A stretch of DNA of 64,000 bases from positions 145,569,701-145,633,700 of the forward strand of contig NC_084827.1 of NCBI RefSeq assembly GCF_033115175.1, in the 5' to 3' direction. Below the pieces are notes generated by a model. It ran no database searches. It worked only from the letters and a program-made list of their open reading frames with translations, and was not told the origin of the DNA. This document shows positions 1 to 11,004 of this stretch, in pieces. Origin of the DNA: Lepus europaeus (Eukaryota; Chordata; Mammalia; Lagomorpha; Leporidae). The position numbers were made by a program, and so were the translations under genes. Each line of letters starts with the position of its first letter. Position 1 is the first letter of the stretch.

Positions 1-237
<237 letters not shown>

Positions 238-563
238 CTAAAATACACACACACACACACAAAAAGCATATAAAAATATAATCCCTTACATGACAAGCAA
301 TAAATAAAGTTTAACAACCATTCCTATTTGCATAAGAGAATCCACAGGAGAAGCAGGTCTCTTCGCCTCCCACTTACAGGTCTTCCCCCTGGATCACGGA
401 GTTAGCACATCACACGGAAACAAGTACTGAACCTTCAGTTCCTTTTCTCTGGGTGTTGTGTTTTTCCATGACATTTATAAATAAGCCCTGTTATTACAAA
501 TAAGCCTTCTACTATGCTTTCAAACAGTTAAGTACAGTAGAAGAGGGAGAAAAAGTATGGAAA
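238..563 (-). other. ALS2 intron 4, exon-proximal part
   Basis: Intronic sequence directly upstream of exon 5. It holds a short AC-repeat at 245-261 that supplies a TG-rich tract next to the acceptor, and otherwise AT-rich unique sequence. No gene is seen. Confidence 0.6.
245..261. repeat. (AC)n microsatellite beside the exon 5 acceptor
   Basis: Eight or so AC units. On the ALS2 sense strand this reads (GT)n directly before the TATTTTAG acceptor. Confidence 0.85.
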
Positions 564-575
564 ACATAGCCTTTA

Positions 576-927
576 TTTATTTTTTTTAAAGATTTATTTA
601 TTTTACTTGAAAATCATAGTTACACACAGAGAGAGGAGGAGAGGCAGACAGAGAGAGAGGAAGAGAGGTCTTCCATCCGCTAGTTCACTCCCCAATTGGC
701 CGCAACGGCCGAAGCTACACTGATCCAAAGCCAGGAGCCAGGAGCTTCTTCCAGGTCTCCCACTCAGGTACAGGGACCCAAGGACTTGGATCATCTTCTA
801 CTGCTTTCCCAGGCCATAGCAGAGAGCTGGATCAGAGCTGAAGCAGCCAAGACTCCAACTGGCACCCACCTGGGATGTCGGCACTGCAGGTGGCAGCTTT
901 AGCCACTACACCACAGCACCAGCCCCA
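576..927 (-). mobile_element. CSINE, full length, antisense
   Basis: A T-run and AGATTTATTTATT tail lie at the left, and the head CTGGTGCTGTGGTG is read on the minus strand at the right. Flanked by a 12-bp target-site duplication, ACATAGCCTTTA at 564-575 and ACACAGCCTTTA at 928-939 (one mismatch). Confidence 0.93.
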
Positions 928-1075
928 ACACAGCCTTTAAAATAAGTTGCAATGTGACAACCTGTAGATGGCTGAACAAATTGAAGTTTTATTATTGTAC
1001 ACTTTTGGGAAAATTTACATAGACTGCTATTAAGAAATAGCAAGAAGAAATTGGATTTTAAGAAGAAAAGGCATT

Positions 1076-1407
1076 GGGGCCAGCATCATGGCATGGTGAG
1101 TAATGCTGTCACCTGGGACACCGGTCCCATATGGGCGCCCACTCCTGCCCCAGCTGCTCCACTTCCAATCCAGCTCCCTTCTAAGGCACCTGACAAAGCA
1201 GCAGAAGATGGCCCAAGTGCTGGGGCCCCTGTACCCACATGGGAGAACCAGATGAAACCCCTGGCTCCTGCCATGGGCCTAGTCCAGCACTAGACATGTG
1301 GCCACCTGGGGAGTGAACCAGCAGATGGAAGATATCTCTGTCTCCCTCTTCCTCTCCCATTCTGTTACTATGACTTTCAAAATAAATAATTAAATCTTTA
1401 AAAAAAA
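1076..1407 (+). mobile_element. CSINE, full length
   Basis: Head GGGGCCAGCATCATGGCATG, body with CCCATATGGGCGCCC, tail AAATAATTAAATC plus A-run. Flanks share a degenerate AAGAAGAAAAGGC-like duplication. Confidence 0.92.
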
Positions 1408-3401
1408 GAAGAAGAAATGGCTTTTCCTAGAATGTTTTATAAATGAAAATTTAAACATAGCGTATAAGCGGACTTTGACCTATCTATCTTCCCCCAAATT
1501 GTATTTTTAAGCTCAAGTCCTTCTACTACCTCATCAGTGAGTTATTTTCCGTGGCCCAGGGACAAGATAAGCTGCAGGATTATATTTGCTCTTGCTACCA
1601 GCGAGGGTAAACATGGTAGGTTAATAATTAAACATTTGGAACCAATGTTCTAACTGTGATTCACAGATGTATTAGAAAGTCAAACTAAAGTTTTCTAATA
1701 TCTTGGTGAAATATCAGTTGAAACTTACTCTAAGCTGTCAAACACCATTTTTTTTTTTAAAAAGAGAAGTCATTAAATTTACCTGCTGAACACACACACA
1801 CACATACACAAAACCATTTTGGCTTATCAGCATAGGTTATAATAAAAACATCTGCTTCTTATTCTACCCAATGATCCCAAAGGGTATATATACATTCTCA
1901 AATATGTCTTGAACTAAAACTAAATGAATATATTTTTTTTAAATTGGCTTCTTATTTTCTTAAGGGAAATAATTCCTCTTAGCACAATGCCTGACATGCC
2001 ACAGATACTCAACACATTTTGTTGAATTAAATACCAAATTCAGAAGAGCTACTTCTGTGCAAGTGAGCAGTCTGCAATTAAATAACCAATACAGTAAACA
2101 AATATACCACATAAAACAAAAGATAAGTAGAAAGCCGATTCCTTCTGTGGTGACAGAGTTCTCCTAATTGTTCAGAAGAACGAATGTCGCACGACAGCCC
2201 TTTGTTTACCAGGCTCCCAACAGGCAGCAGGCGTATCCAGGGGTATTTTACAGGGTCCTTACCGCCAGGTAATAGAAAGTCACAAAACTCTATGTCTTAT
2301 AAACCTTAAACTATTTCCTAACTAGCTCCTTCTACTTAATTATTTAAGAATTCAGTAAGTAACTAAAAAAAATATATATATATGTATATATATATATATA
2401 CCAAAACAACCAAAAATACATCTGACCAGCAATTTTGATGAAAGGCAATTTGAGGGGTCCCAGTCAACCAACAATATTTCAGTTTGTATCACAAAGTGAT
2501 AAACTTCTCGGTTCTTTATGTGTTGACTCGCATAAATTCCTCAGGAATAAGCTGTATAACTGAAATGCTATTTACAAAGAATAAATTAAATTTAATAAAA
2601 CACACACTGCCAAAACTAGAATAACAAAAACAAAGTATTTGGCAAATAAGTCCAAAAGAAAATACAATTTCAATGATGGTAATCAAATAAACTATATATA
2701 TTACTTTTATATTTTAAGCTTAGTAAGGGCAATGACTTTCAAAAAGTGAAACTTTTTTACAACCATGTACAGTCTAAGATTTTCTACATGCATTTTTGCT
2801 GAAGTATTACTTTGTTTTTATTTAGATTTTTATACCTCTCTCTAGCTTACAATCAATTTTCTAAAAATTCAGATATCTATATAGTTCACTTATTAGACTA
2901 TGAAATGAAGACCAATTCTAAAAATACTTCCCTGTTCTCATCCTGACAGAATAAACAAGAATAAAGAATCAAGAAGATGTGTGGTTTCAGAAATCTAAAA
3001 AACAAAACCACAGAACAGTTTTTTTATGATTAGATGGTTTGGTTTGGTTTTATCTTACAGTTTTGAGAAAAGCAAAATTCAAAGGCTACACTATTCTTTG
3101 AGAACAACTTGTTGTAGGCAAAGAGAATCACACTTTACTGTATGCTACTGACAAGTGGCTTCTGCCCACTTTACCAGTTTTCAAAATGAGAACTGTTGAG
3201 GAAAATATTACCCCTCGGCAAAGCCCATTAAGGAGCACTGCTGTCCCGGGAGAGAAACTGCAACCCCACGGAATGCCTGGCAGCTCTTTGAAGTCAGCCT
3301 ACAACTGAAGGCCCTGCCACGGAGGCCCTCCCTGTTAAAGGAAAGGACTTCCCCGTAAACCTCTGTGGACAAGTGAGGGGAATGCGTACTATGAACATCT
3401 G
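1408..3401. other. ALS2 intron 4, unique AT-rich sequence
   Basis: No exon signature on either strand. Contains an ACAC/CACATACACA run near 1791-1812 and a (TA)n run at 2374-2402. The rest looks like ordinary intron; older repeats may be present but I cannot assign them. Confidence 0.5.
2374..2402. repeat. (TA)n / TATATG microsatellite
   Basis: Near-continuous TA alternation with one TATG interruption. Confidence 0.8.
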
Positions 3402-3617
3402 TGCTGGGGCAGTGTACGATGATCCAAGTGCTTGGGCCCCTGCACCCACATGGGAGACCTGGAGGAAGCTCCAGGCTCCTGGCTTTGAGTCAGCCCAGCT
3501 CCGGTGGTTGCGGTCATTTGGGGAGTGAACCAGCGGATGGAAGACCTTTTTCTCTGCCTCTCCTTCTCTCTGTAACTCTGCCTCTCAAGTAAATAAATAA
3601 AACCTTAAAAAAAAATC
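3402..3617 (+). mobile_element. CSINE, 5'-truncated
   Basis: Only the 3' two thirds remain, from about GATCCAAGTGCTTGGGCCCC through GGGGAGTGAACCAGCGGATG to AAATAAATAAAACC plus A-run. Confidence 0.85.
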
Positions 3618-3648
3618 ATGTGTAGATTTTCTCTTCTTTCTTTATTCT

Positions 3649-3906
3649 TAAAAGATTTATGTATTTATTTGAAAGGCAAGTTACATAGAGAGAGAGTGAG
3701 CTGGGCCAGGCTGAAGCCAGGAGCTTCTTCTGGGTCTCCCACGTGGGTGCCAGGGACCCAAGACTCAGGGCATCTTCTGCTGCTTTGCCAGGCACAATTG
3801 CAGGGAGCTGGATCGGAAGTGGAGCATCCAGGACACGAATGGGCACCATATGGGATGCTGGCACAGCAGGCAGTGGCTTTAAACACTATACCACAGTGCC
3901 GGCCCC
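3649..3906 (-). mobile_element. CSINE, antisense
   Basis: AAAAGATTTATGTATTTATT at the left and CACTATACCACAGTGCCGGC at the right are the reverse of tail and head. Shorter than full length through internal loss in the middle of the body. Confidence 0.88.
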
Positions 3907-3944
3907 CACACATGAATTTCAAAAAAACACATCAAAATAACTTG

Positions 3945-3992
3945 CTTTAACTTCATTTTCCCATGAACTTTCTGAAGTAACCTTCAGTAGCT
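3945..3992 (+). mobile_element. Fragment of inverted-repeat DNA element
   Basis: TTCCCATGAACTTTCTGAAG resembles one terminal repeat of the element seen complete near 18.8-19.7 kb. Only this end is recognisable. Confidence 0.4.
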
Positions 3993-4075
3993 ATATTAAA
4001 CTATGCAGGGACTCACCAAAATTCTGTACTTTAGCCACAGGGAGAAAAGTACTGGCAAGAAAAAACTATGAGATT

Positions 4076-4389
4076 GTGGGTGGCACTATGGCATAGTAGG
4101 CTAAGCCTCCATCTGTGGCACGAGCATCCCATATGGGTACTGGTTCGAGTTCCGGCAGCTCCTCTTCTGATCCAGCTTTCTGCTTATGGCTTGGGAAAGT
4201 GGTAGAAGATGGCCCACATGGGAGACCTGGAAGAAGCTCCTAGCTCTTGGCTTTGGATTGGCCCAGTTCTGGCCATTGTGGCCATGTGGGGAGTGAACCA
4301 GTGGATATAAGATCTCTCTGTCTCTCCCTTTCTCTGTCTGTAACTCTACCTCTCGAAGAAATAAAATCTTCAAAAAAAAAAAAAAAAAA
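4076..4389 (+). mobile_element. CSINE
   Basis: Head GTGGGTGGCACTATGGCATA, B-box-like GGTTCGAGTTCC at about 4142, tail AAATAAAATCTTC plus a long A-run. It lies just past the short-isoform 3' end discussed under Findings. Confidence 0.92.
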
Positions 4390-4469
4390 TGGATTCATCT
4401 TACAAAACAAGCCCAACATGACATCTTTCAATATGATAAAGGAACTCAACTTGAACATAAAGACTGATT

Positions 4470-4475
4470 TTTAAT
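4470..4475 (-). terminator. Possible poly(A) signal ATTAAA for short ALS2 transcript
   Basis: ATTAAA on the minus strand, about 50 bases downstream of the read-through stop. A hexamer like this is common by chance in AT-rich DNA. Confidence 0.3.
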
Positions 4476-4526
4476 TAATCCAAGTCCTTTCCTTTTCTAG
4501 TCAAACTCCAAAAATGCTACCAAGCC

Positions 4527-4607
4527 TTAAGCATTTAAAACCTCTAAAGGCAAATGCATATGGTTCAACTCCAGCATCAGCTTTGCATTACAAAATGCAG
4601 CAAGTAC
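4527..4607 (-). CDS. ALS2: ALS2 intron-4 read-through tail (short alsin isoform)
   Basis: If the exon 4 donor at 4606-4607 is not used, the frame stays open for 26 codons into intron 4 (starting [12 protein letters not shown]) and stops at 4527-4529. From the literature as I remember it, a short human ALS2 transcript makes a 396-residue protein by exactly this read-through, with about 25 extra residues. Here it would give 364 + 26 = 390 residues. A variant poly(A) signal ATTAAA is present on the minus strand at 4470-4475, about 50 bases past the stop. That the isoform is made in this species is inference. Confidence 0.6.
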   Translation of the reverse strand, partial: VLAAFCNAKLMLELNHMHLPLEVLNA

Positions 4608-5524
4608 CTGAGATGGCACTGGCTTCTCACTGTCCTCCGAGTCCCCTCTCGCTGAGTGGTCCGAGGTAGCTGCCTGGGTGTCAGGGTGTGACGGCGTGCT
4701 TCTGGCAGGAGACACTTCCGTTGTTCCCGTGATGCTTGGCTGGGAGCAGCTGGTGTTGCCACCTGTGGTCTGAACGTTCCCCTCCTTCAGTTCAGCAATG
4801 GGCAGCTCACGTTCCGCAAGAGCGTTCTCGAATACTTCGCCCTGACTGTCAAGGGTTTCTGCGGAGGGGCTGATGGCAGTGCTGGCCTGGCTCTCTGCCT
4901 GGGACTCGGACAGCGCCACACCTAGCGGGCAGCAGTGGCTGTCGGATATAATCACGTGGTCTTCTTTGTCAGTCATGGTGATCAGGAGCTGGCTGCACTG
5001 GTTGCATCTTTCTGGGACTGGCTTCAGGTCCTGGGAAGGCAGGCACTGTACAAGCGCTAAGCTGTGGAAGGCACCGCAGGCAACCTGCAGCACCACTCGG
5101 CCAGCAAGATGTTCTACCTTCTGTGGCTTTGTCACCGGGAAGGTGGTGGTGATGAGACCCAACTGACAGCCTGTGCCCCATGCCCAAATCTCCCTGCTTA
5201 TTGACAGGGCCAGAGTGTGCTCCTCGCCACATGCCAGCTGCAAAATCCTGACAGCTAGCAAAGGGCTGCTTTCAGAATCAGAAATGCTGACGGGATTCGG
5301 CTCCGGCACACAGCGCTGGTTGGCTACTGCGCACTGGCCGGCAGAGTTCTCCCCCCACATGTACACTACGCCGCCTTCTGTCACCGCTCCACTGTGGAAA
5401 CTCCCCGTTGCCACAGTCACAACACGCTGCCCGACCAGGGCATTTTCCAGAATGGGGCTGCTTGGACAAATCTCTGCCAGCTCACTTCTCCAGGGAAGGG
5501 TCCCAAAGCTGTAGACCTCACCAT
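4608..5524 (-). CDS. ALS2: ALS2 coding exon 4, RCC1-like domain of alsin
   Basis: A 917-base exon with acceptor CCTTCAG before 5524 and donor CAG|GTACTT after 4608. It enters two bases into a codon and exits in phase 0, giving 305 full codons. The translation opens [12 protein letters not shown] and shows RCC1-type blade motifs: [40 protein letters not shown] and [14 protein letters not shown]. It then runs into a Ser/Thr/Glu-rich linker. In the known protein the RCC1-like domain forms a beta-propeller that regulates the exchange activity. Compared with my memory of human alsin, the rabbit linker is about six residues shorter near [15 protein letters not shown]. The long frame seen in genomic DNA starts upstream at 5612 in intron 3; that Met is not used by the main transcript, where the start is in exon 2. 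Confidence 0.96.
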
Positions 5525-5689
5525 CTGAAGGCAATGAAGCAAACACCAGAGAGGTGAATGAATTAACTAGAAATTTTATTGGCAAGCCTTTAAACCCCTC
5601 TAGATTTAACAAAACAGGATTTGAAAAGTTTTTTTCAAAAGCACAATTCTAGAGATTTGTATTTCACATTTATTCACTTTTTTATTATT

Positions 5690-5979
5690 TTTTTAGCCTA
5701 AGAGACAGAAAAGGGGAGGGGGGGGGGAGGAGAGACACTTCCATCTGCTGGTTCACTCCCCAAATGCCCACAATGGCTAAACCCAGGAACCGGAAATGTA
5801 ATCCAGGTCTCCAGTGTGAGTGGCAGGAACCCAATTACCTGAGCCATCACCCATCACCACTGTCTCCCACAGTTTGCACTGTCAGGAAATTGGAGACAGG
5901 AGTCATAGCCAGGAATCAAACTCAGGCACTTCCATGTGGGATACAGATGTCTTAACTGCTAGGCTAAACACCTGCTCCC
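5690..5979 (-). mobile_element. Older CSINE subtype, antisense
   Basis: The left side starts near AGCCTAAGAGACAGAAAAGG; the right side ends AGGCTAAACACCTGCTCCC. The body carries the divergent CCATCACCACTGTCTCCCAC block seen in older copies at 12.3, 17.2, 21.6, 49.5 and 55.5 kb. Confidence 0.85.
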
Positions 5980-6984
5980 ATTAATTCATCATTTAACAAA
6001 TAACATGTTTTAACATGCTATAATGAGAATCTCCACAAACTGCAAGAGGTAAGTTACTTTTAAACTGAGGGTCTTGTTCCTTCCTTCAGCCTCATCCTAC
6101 AAACCCCCAATATCCACCCACTCCAATGGCTATTATCATGAGCTGTCTCAGAAACAGATACCAATGGCTCAAAGACAAAACAGTGACCATGTTAAGATGA
6201 ACAGAAAATAAGATAAAACAGACACTTTTGCCAATACCTGCAAAGTTCACTTATCACTAAACAAGTCAGAAGACATAAAATAAGGCAATGGCATGAATAT
6301 ATCCATTTTGGCCAAAACTACAAAATGACCTTTATGTCTCTAGATTACACATAAAACACCAGTGTTAACAAGACATGGCTAACCCTCATGTTCTGCCTCA
6401 TATTATATGTAATTTTTAAATGTTATATATACTGTGTACAGGATACTAGGTAGCCTTTCTGGGGTGAGGTTTGTTTACAAAGCAAATCATCACAACAAAA
6501 TAAGGCAAATAAACAAATGAAGCTGTCAGAATAACTGGCTAGGTTTAGAATTAAAATTAAAAGCACCAGTGAGATGGGTAAATGAATCATAATTTGTGTT
6601 CAGTCTCAATTTTACAACAGTACTCTAGGAGGCTGTGTGCACGTGATCCAGGTGGCTGAAACTCCAAATGGAACAAAATCATGGCCATGAGTTTTGAAAA
6701 ACATGGAACCACAATCCACTATCCCTTCTGTCCATCTCACCAGAGATTTCCCAAATTTTAAAATGGATAAGTACCATTGTTCCCCCAATAGGCAGCAACT
6801 GATGAGACACAAATGCTTTATCTTTGACCTATTATATACAGCAGATATATTTATATACACTCAAGTTAACTCATAAATATCTATGTAAATATATATATAT
6901 TTTATATATATATTGTGTATATATATATAGTATATATAATATGTCCGAAGTTCAGCAAATATGAAATTCTTTAGAAAAAAATTA
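5980..6984. other. ALS2 intron 3, unique sequence with AT-rich block
   Basis: No exon or named repeat recognised up to 6870. A TA-rich, partly self-complementary block occupies 6882-6950. Confidence 0.5.
6882..6950. repeat. TA-rich imperfect palindromic microsatellite
   Basis: Runs of TATATATA alternate with TTTTATATATA and TTGTGTATATA, so the strand can fold back on itself. Confidence 0.75.
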
Positions 6985-7330
6985 GGGCTGGCATTGTGGC
7001 ACAGTGGATTAAGCCACCACCTGCAATGACAGCATCTCACACGAGTACCAGTTAGAGTCCCAGCTACTCCACTTACAATCCAGTTCCATGTGAATGTGCT
7101 TAGGAAAGCAGCAGAAAATGGGACATGCACTTGGGTCCCTGCCACCCACATAGGAGACTCAGATGGACTTCCAGGCTCCTGGCTTCAGCCTGGCCAAACC
7201 CTGGCCATTGTGGCCATTTGGGGAATGAACGAGCAGATGGAAGCTTGCTCTTTCCCTCTCTCTCTGTCTTTTGTTTTCTGTCACTCTACTTTTCAAATAA
7301 AATAATAAAATCTTTAAAAAATTTTTTTAA
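6985..7330 (+). mobile_element. CSINE
   Basis: Head GGGCTGGCATTGTGGCACAG, tail CTTTTCAAATAAAATAATAA then AAATC and A/T-run. Confidence 0.92.
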
Positions 7331-8040
7331 ATCTATATAGGGAAAAACATGGTAGTAACTATAAAGAAGATGGAGTGGAGGCTTTTATTAGGAATTCATA
7401 GCTTAGATAAAGAATATTGGGAAAATAAGCTCATTGGTTAAGATCTTGTACGTTTTTTCCCCAAATGACAGAATACATTTGCAACAGCTCACCAGCTTTT
7501 TGAACAGACACTGTTCCTCCAGAGGAAGCAGTATTGTAAATAGATATTTAGTCCCTCTCCCCCATGAGCATTTTAAAATCTGAAACAAACAAACAAAAAC
7601 TGTGAACTAGTGAAGGGTCCTCAATGAATTATGAGCTAATGGTGAAATTTATAGGACAAAAGCAGCTTGCAACCTTCTAGCATGTCCGTGTCCTCTACTA
7701 GAAAACACAGTGCCACCTCAAACCACAGATGTGTGGGATGAGATTTGCTGTGACTCTGGCACGTAGCACCGGGGCACTGCTTAAACATGAACAACCACAG
7801 GCTACTCATGTACTTTCAAAAAGTGTTCTCTCAGCTGTCCCAGCCTTGTGCCTATGACTGAATTTTAAAGCTATCATTCAGGAAAGGTTTCCAAACCTTA
7901 TCGAAGGTTTCCAGATACCTCAATGAAGATACTCTAAATATCTTACTGGACACAAAATAAGTAACAGAATTCCAATTATATATGCATGAGGTCTATGTAC
8001 TTTGAATATCATAGGGCAAGTATTGAATATAGGTCACATT
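7331..8040. other. ALS2 intron 3, unique sequence
   Basis: No coding exon, RNA gene or repeat that I can name. Confidence 0.5.
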
Positions 8041-8338
8041 TTTAAAGATTTATTTAGTTAGTTAGTTGAAAGGCAAAGAGACAGAGAGAAAGATCTTCCA
8101 TCTACTGGTTCTCTCCCCAAATGCCCACAACAGGGCTGGGCCAAGCAGAAACCAGGAGCCAGGAATTCTCTCTTGGTCTCCCACAGATGTAGAACTTTGG
8201 TCATCATCTGCTGCCTCCCAGTTGTACCAGTAGGAAGCTGGACTGGAGGCAGAGGTGGTACCTGATCCCAGGCACTCAGACATGGGATACAGGCATCCCA
8301 AGTGGCAGCCTAACTCACTGTGCCATAGCACTCACCCC
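8041..8338 (-). mobile_element. CSINE, antisense
   Basis: TTTAAAGATTTATTTAGTTA at the left, GCCATAGCACTCACCCCC at the right. Flanking GTCACATTTTT and TTCACACTTTT look like an aged target-site duplication. Confidence 0.9.
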
Positions 8339-8784
8339 CAGTTCACACTTTTCCAATGAGGCTTTTGTCTAAAGTCTTGAACAATATCTTAACATAAATT
8401 ATCATAATAAAGGTGACCTAATTATGAAGAGATTAGAAACAAATCCATGTTTACTTCCCTAAAATTACTAGTATCAGATTTAGGCTTTGTTTTCTAGAAT
8501 TTATCTTTCCTTCATACCTAGAAGGAAAACACTAAAGCACTATTTAATACCTAAAGAATGTTTACAGAGCAGAAATTTATGAATTAATAAAATCAACAGC
8601 AGTCCTGGCCCAATCAAATTGGCCATATGTGAGTTGATAAACTGCCATCAAGAGTGAAGCCCACCTGTCTGTGGAGAGCAGCACACGCTCTGTTACAGGG
8701 TCATGGGTTTTATAATACGCTTTTGTGAGCTGCTTCTCACACACGAGAACAACTGCAGTGAGGCAGCACAGCCAAGTGTTGAAA
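8339..8784. other. ALS2 intron 3, unique sequence
   Basis: Nothing recognised. Confidence 0.45.
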
Positions 8785-8945
8785 AGCAACCTGTGAGAGC
8801 AGACTATCTGGGTTCCTATCCTGATTCCGACACTTCACCAGCTCTGTGGACGTGGGGAAAGTTGTTACCTCCCTAACCTTCCACTCCTTTATCCTATCTG
8901 TGAACAGTAACAGTAGCTACTGCCTAAGGTATGCTGAAGAACTGG
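8785..8945 (+). mobile_element. MIR SINE
   Basis: Matches the MIR core: TCTGGGTTCCTATCCTGATT, then CACTTCACCAGCTCTGTGGA, CTTCCACTCC and CCTATCTGTGAACAGTAACA. About 75 % like the consensus as I remember it. Confidence 0.75.
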
Positions 8946-8951
8946 CAGTTT

Positions 8952-9012
8952 GATATGGGATGCCAGCATTGCAAGTGGCAGCTTAATCCACTGTGCCACA
9001 ACACCAGCCCTA
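8952..9012 (-). mobile_element. CSINE head fragment, antisense
   Basis: GATATGGGATGCCAGCATTG through CCACAACACCAGCCC is the reversed first 60 bases of a CSINE. Confidence 0.8.
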
Positions 9013-9124
9013 CAATTTTTCCTTTTATTCTCGTTAATGATACGTGTCAAGTTTAAGAATTAATCTGATTTCTGGTAAAGAGAATTTGGAAAACAAAAGG
9101 TAGAAGTTCCTGCAAAGTTCATCA

Positions 9125-9400
<276 letters not shown>

Positions 9401-9442
9401 TTATTTGCCCCGGCAGCTTAGAACCGTACCTTTTGTTGTTAA

Positions 9443-9457
9443 TATTTTCCATGAGGT
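9443..9457. repeat. Left target-site duplication of the 9.5-kb L1
   Basis: TATTTTCCATGAGGT, repeated without mismatch at 9849-9863. Confidence 0.93.
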
Positions 9458-9848
9458 GACAAGAGCCTTGGGTGGTTACTGGCATCATAAATAAGAGTGT
9501 AATTGTTAAATCAACAACAGGAGTCACTGTGCACTTACTCTCCATGTAGGATCTCTGTCCTTAATGTGTTGTACTATGTGAATTAACGGTAAAACTAGTA
9601 TTCAAACAGTATTTTATACTTTGTGTGTCTATGTGGGTGCAATCCGTTGAAATCTTTACTTAGTATATACTGAGTTGATCTTCTGTATATAAAGATAATT
9701 AAAAATGAATCTTAATGAAGAATGGGATGGGAGAGGAAGTAGGAGATGGGATGGTTTGTGGGTGGGAGGGAGGTTATGGGGGGAAAACTGCTATAATACA
9801 AAAGTTGTACTTTCAAAATTTATATTTATTAAATAAAAGTTTAAAAAC
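9458..9848 (+). mobile_element. Rabbit-type L1, 3'-end-only insertion
   Basis: About 390 bases of L1 3' UTR: AGGAGTCACTGTGCACTTAC, TCTTCTGTATATAAAGATAA, a G-rich GTGGGTGGGAGGGAGGTTAT and the end TTTATTAAATAAAAGTTTAA. Strongly 5'-truncated, with a perfect 15-bp target-site duplication. It lies in ALS2 intron 2, antisense to the gene. Confidence 0.92.
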
Positions 9849-9863
9849 TATTTTCCATGAGGT
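9849..9863. repeat. Right target-site duplication of the 9.5-kb L1
   Basis: TATTTTCCATGAGGT, identical to 9443-9457. Confidence 0.93.
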
Positions 9864-10061
9864 TGCACCTTATACCAGCACAAGGATGGCTGCGTGAGAT
9901 AGTATCTCTTTTATGCCTTGGCTATGACACAGAAGCCAGATAAAACAACTTTTCATTTAAAATGCTGGAGGGTAACCTAGGCCCATAAATTACTTCACTT
10001 CCTCTAATAAGCCAATAAAATCTGGGCTATTTTTTGGAAGTTTTACAATTTGGTAGCAAAA

Positions 10062-10383
10062 GGCCGGCGCCGTGGCGTAACAGGCTAATCCTCCACCTTG
10101 CGGCGCCGGCACACCGGGTTCTAGTCCCGGTTGGGGCGCCGGACTCTATCCCGGTTGCCCCTCTTCCAGGCCAGCTCTCTGCTATGGCCCGGGAAGGCAG
10201 TGGAGGATGGCCCAAGTCCTTGGGCCCTGCACCCGCAAGGGAGACCAGGAGAAGCACCTGGCTCCTGGCTTCGGATCAGCGAGATACGCCGTCCGTAGCT
10301 GCCATTGGAGGGTGAACCAACGGCAAAAAGGAAGACCTTCCTCTCTCTCTCTCACTATCCACTCTGCCTGTCAAAAAAAAAAA
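10062..10383 (+). mobile_element. Young-type CSINE, intact target sites
   Basis: Head GGCCGGCGCCGTGGCGTAAC, B-box region GGGTTCTAGTCCCGG, and the CCTGTCAAAAAAA tail typical of the GC-rich young class. The 17-bp duplication ACAATTTGGTAGCAAAA is perfect at 10045-10061 and 10384-10400. Confidence 0.96.
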
Positions 10384-10503
10384 ACAATTTGGTAGCAAAA
10401 AAATTCAAGATTCTAGTTTTTTACATATTGACCCTTTGTTTAGCTACTAAAGTTAAAACGTGCCCCAAGTTGAAAGCTTACTTTTAAATTTGTTTATAAT
10501 TGG

Positions 10504-10912
10504 TGATATGGTTAGACTACGATTTGGGTCCTGAACTCACGCAAGACTTTCAAACCCAACACCATAAGCTAGCAGTACTGAGAAGGTGGAAACTTAATCC
10601 AATTATGTTGCCCAGAAAGCAGTGCCTAGCAGGAGGTCCTCAGGTCCCTGGGGTGCCCTCAGGAGGCGGTTCCCCCAGGAGGATGTTATATAAAACCTGA
10701 GTTTGGGCCCAGGTCCCTGTTTCCTGGCTCAACATGGGATCCTTCCTTTGCACACACTGGGCTACTGCCATGCACCACCCCCAGAGTCTAAGCCAAGGGA
10801 GCCACACAAGCTTGCGCTTAAACCTCCAAAACTGTGGGCTAAATAAAATGTTTTTCCTTACAGTTTGTTGCCTCAGGTATTTCATTATAGCGATGAAAAG
10901 CAGAGTAATACA
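10504..10912 (+). mobile_element. Solo LTR of MaLR type
   Basis: Starts TGATATGGTTAGACTA and ends CAGAGTAATACA, with the internal GGCGGTTCCCCC, GGGCTAAATAAAATG and CAGGTATTTCATTATAGC motifs of mammalian MaLR (MST/MLT1) LTRs. TG...CA ends are flanked by the 5-bp duplication ATTGG at 10499-10503 and 10913-10917. It is 409 bases long with no internal retroviral genes. Confidence 0.85.
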
Positions 10913-11004
10913 ATTGGTAAAAAGTACCTGATGAGAAAGATATGAAGAGCAGAAATTCACATTTCACTTTATGCTGTTTATAAGTGCTCTATAAATTTTT
11001 TAAA

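Noticed and set aside
5525-5612. Upstream Met extension of the exon 4 frame as a true ALS2 start
   Set aside because: It lies in intron 3 beyond a clear acceptor, and the known N-terminus is encoded by exons 2 and 3.
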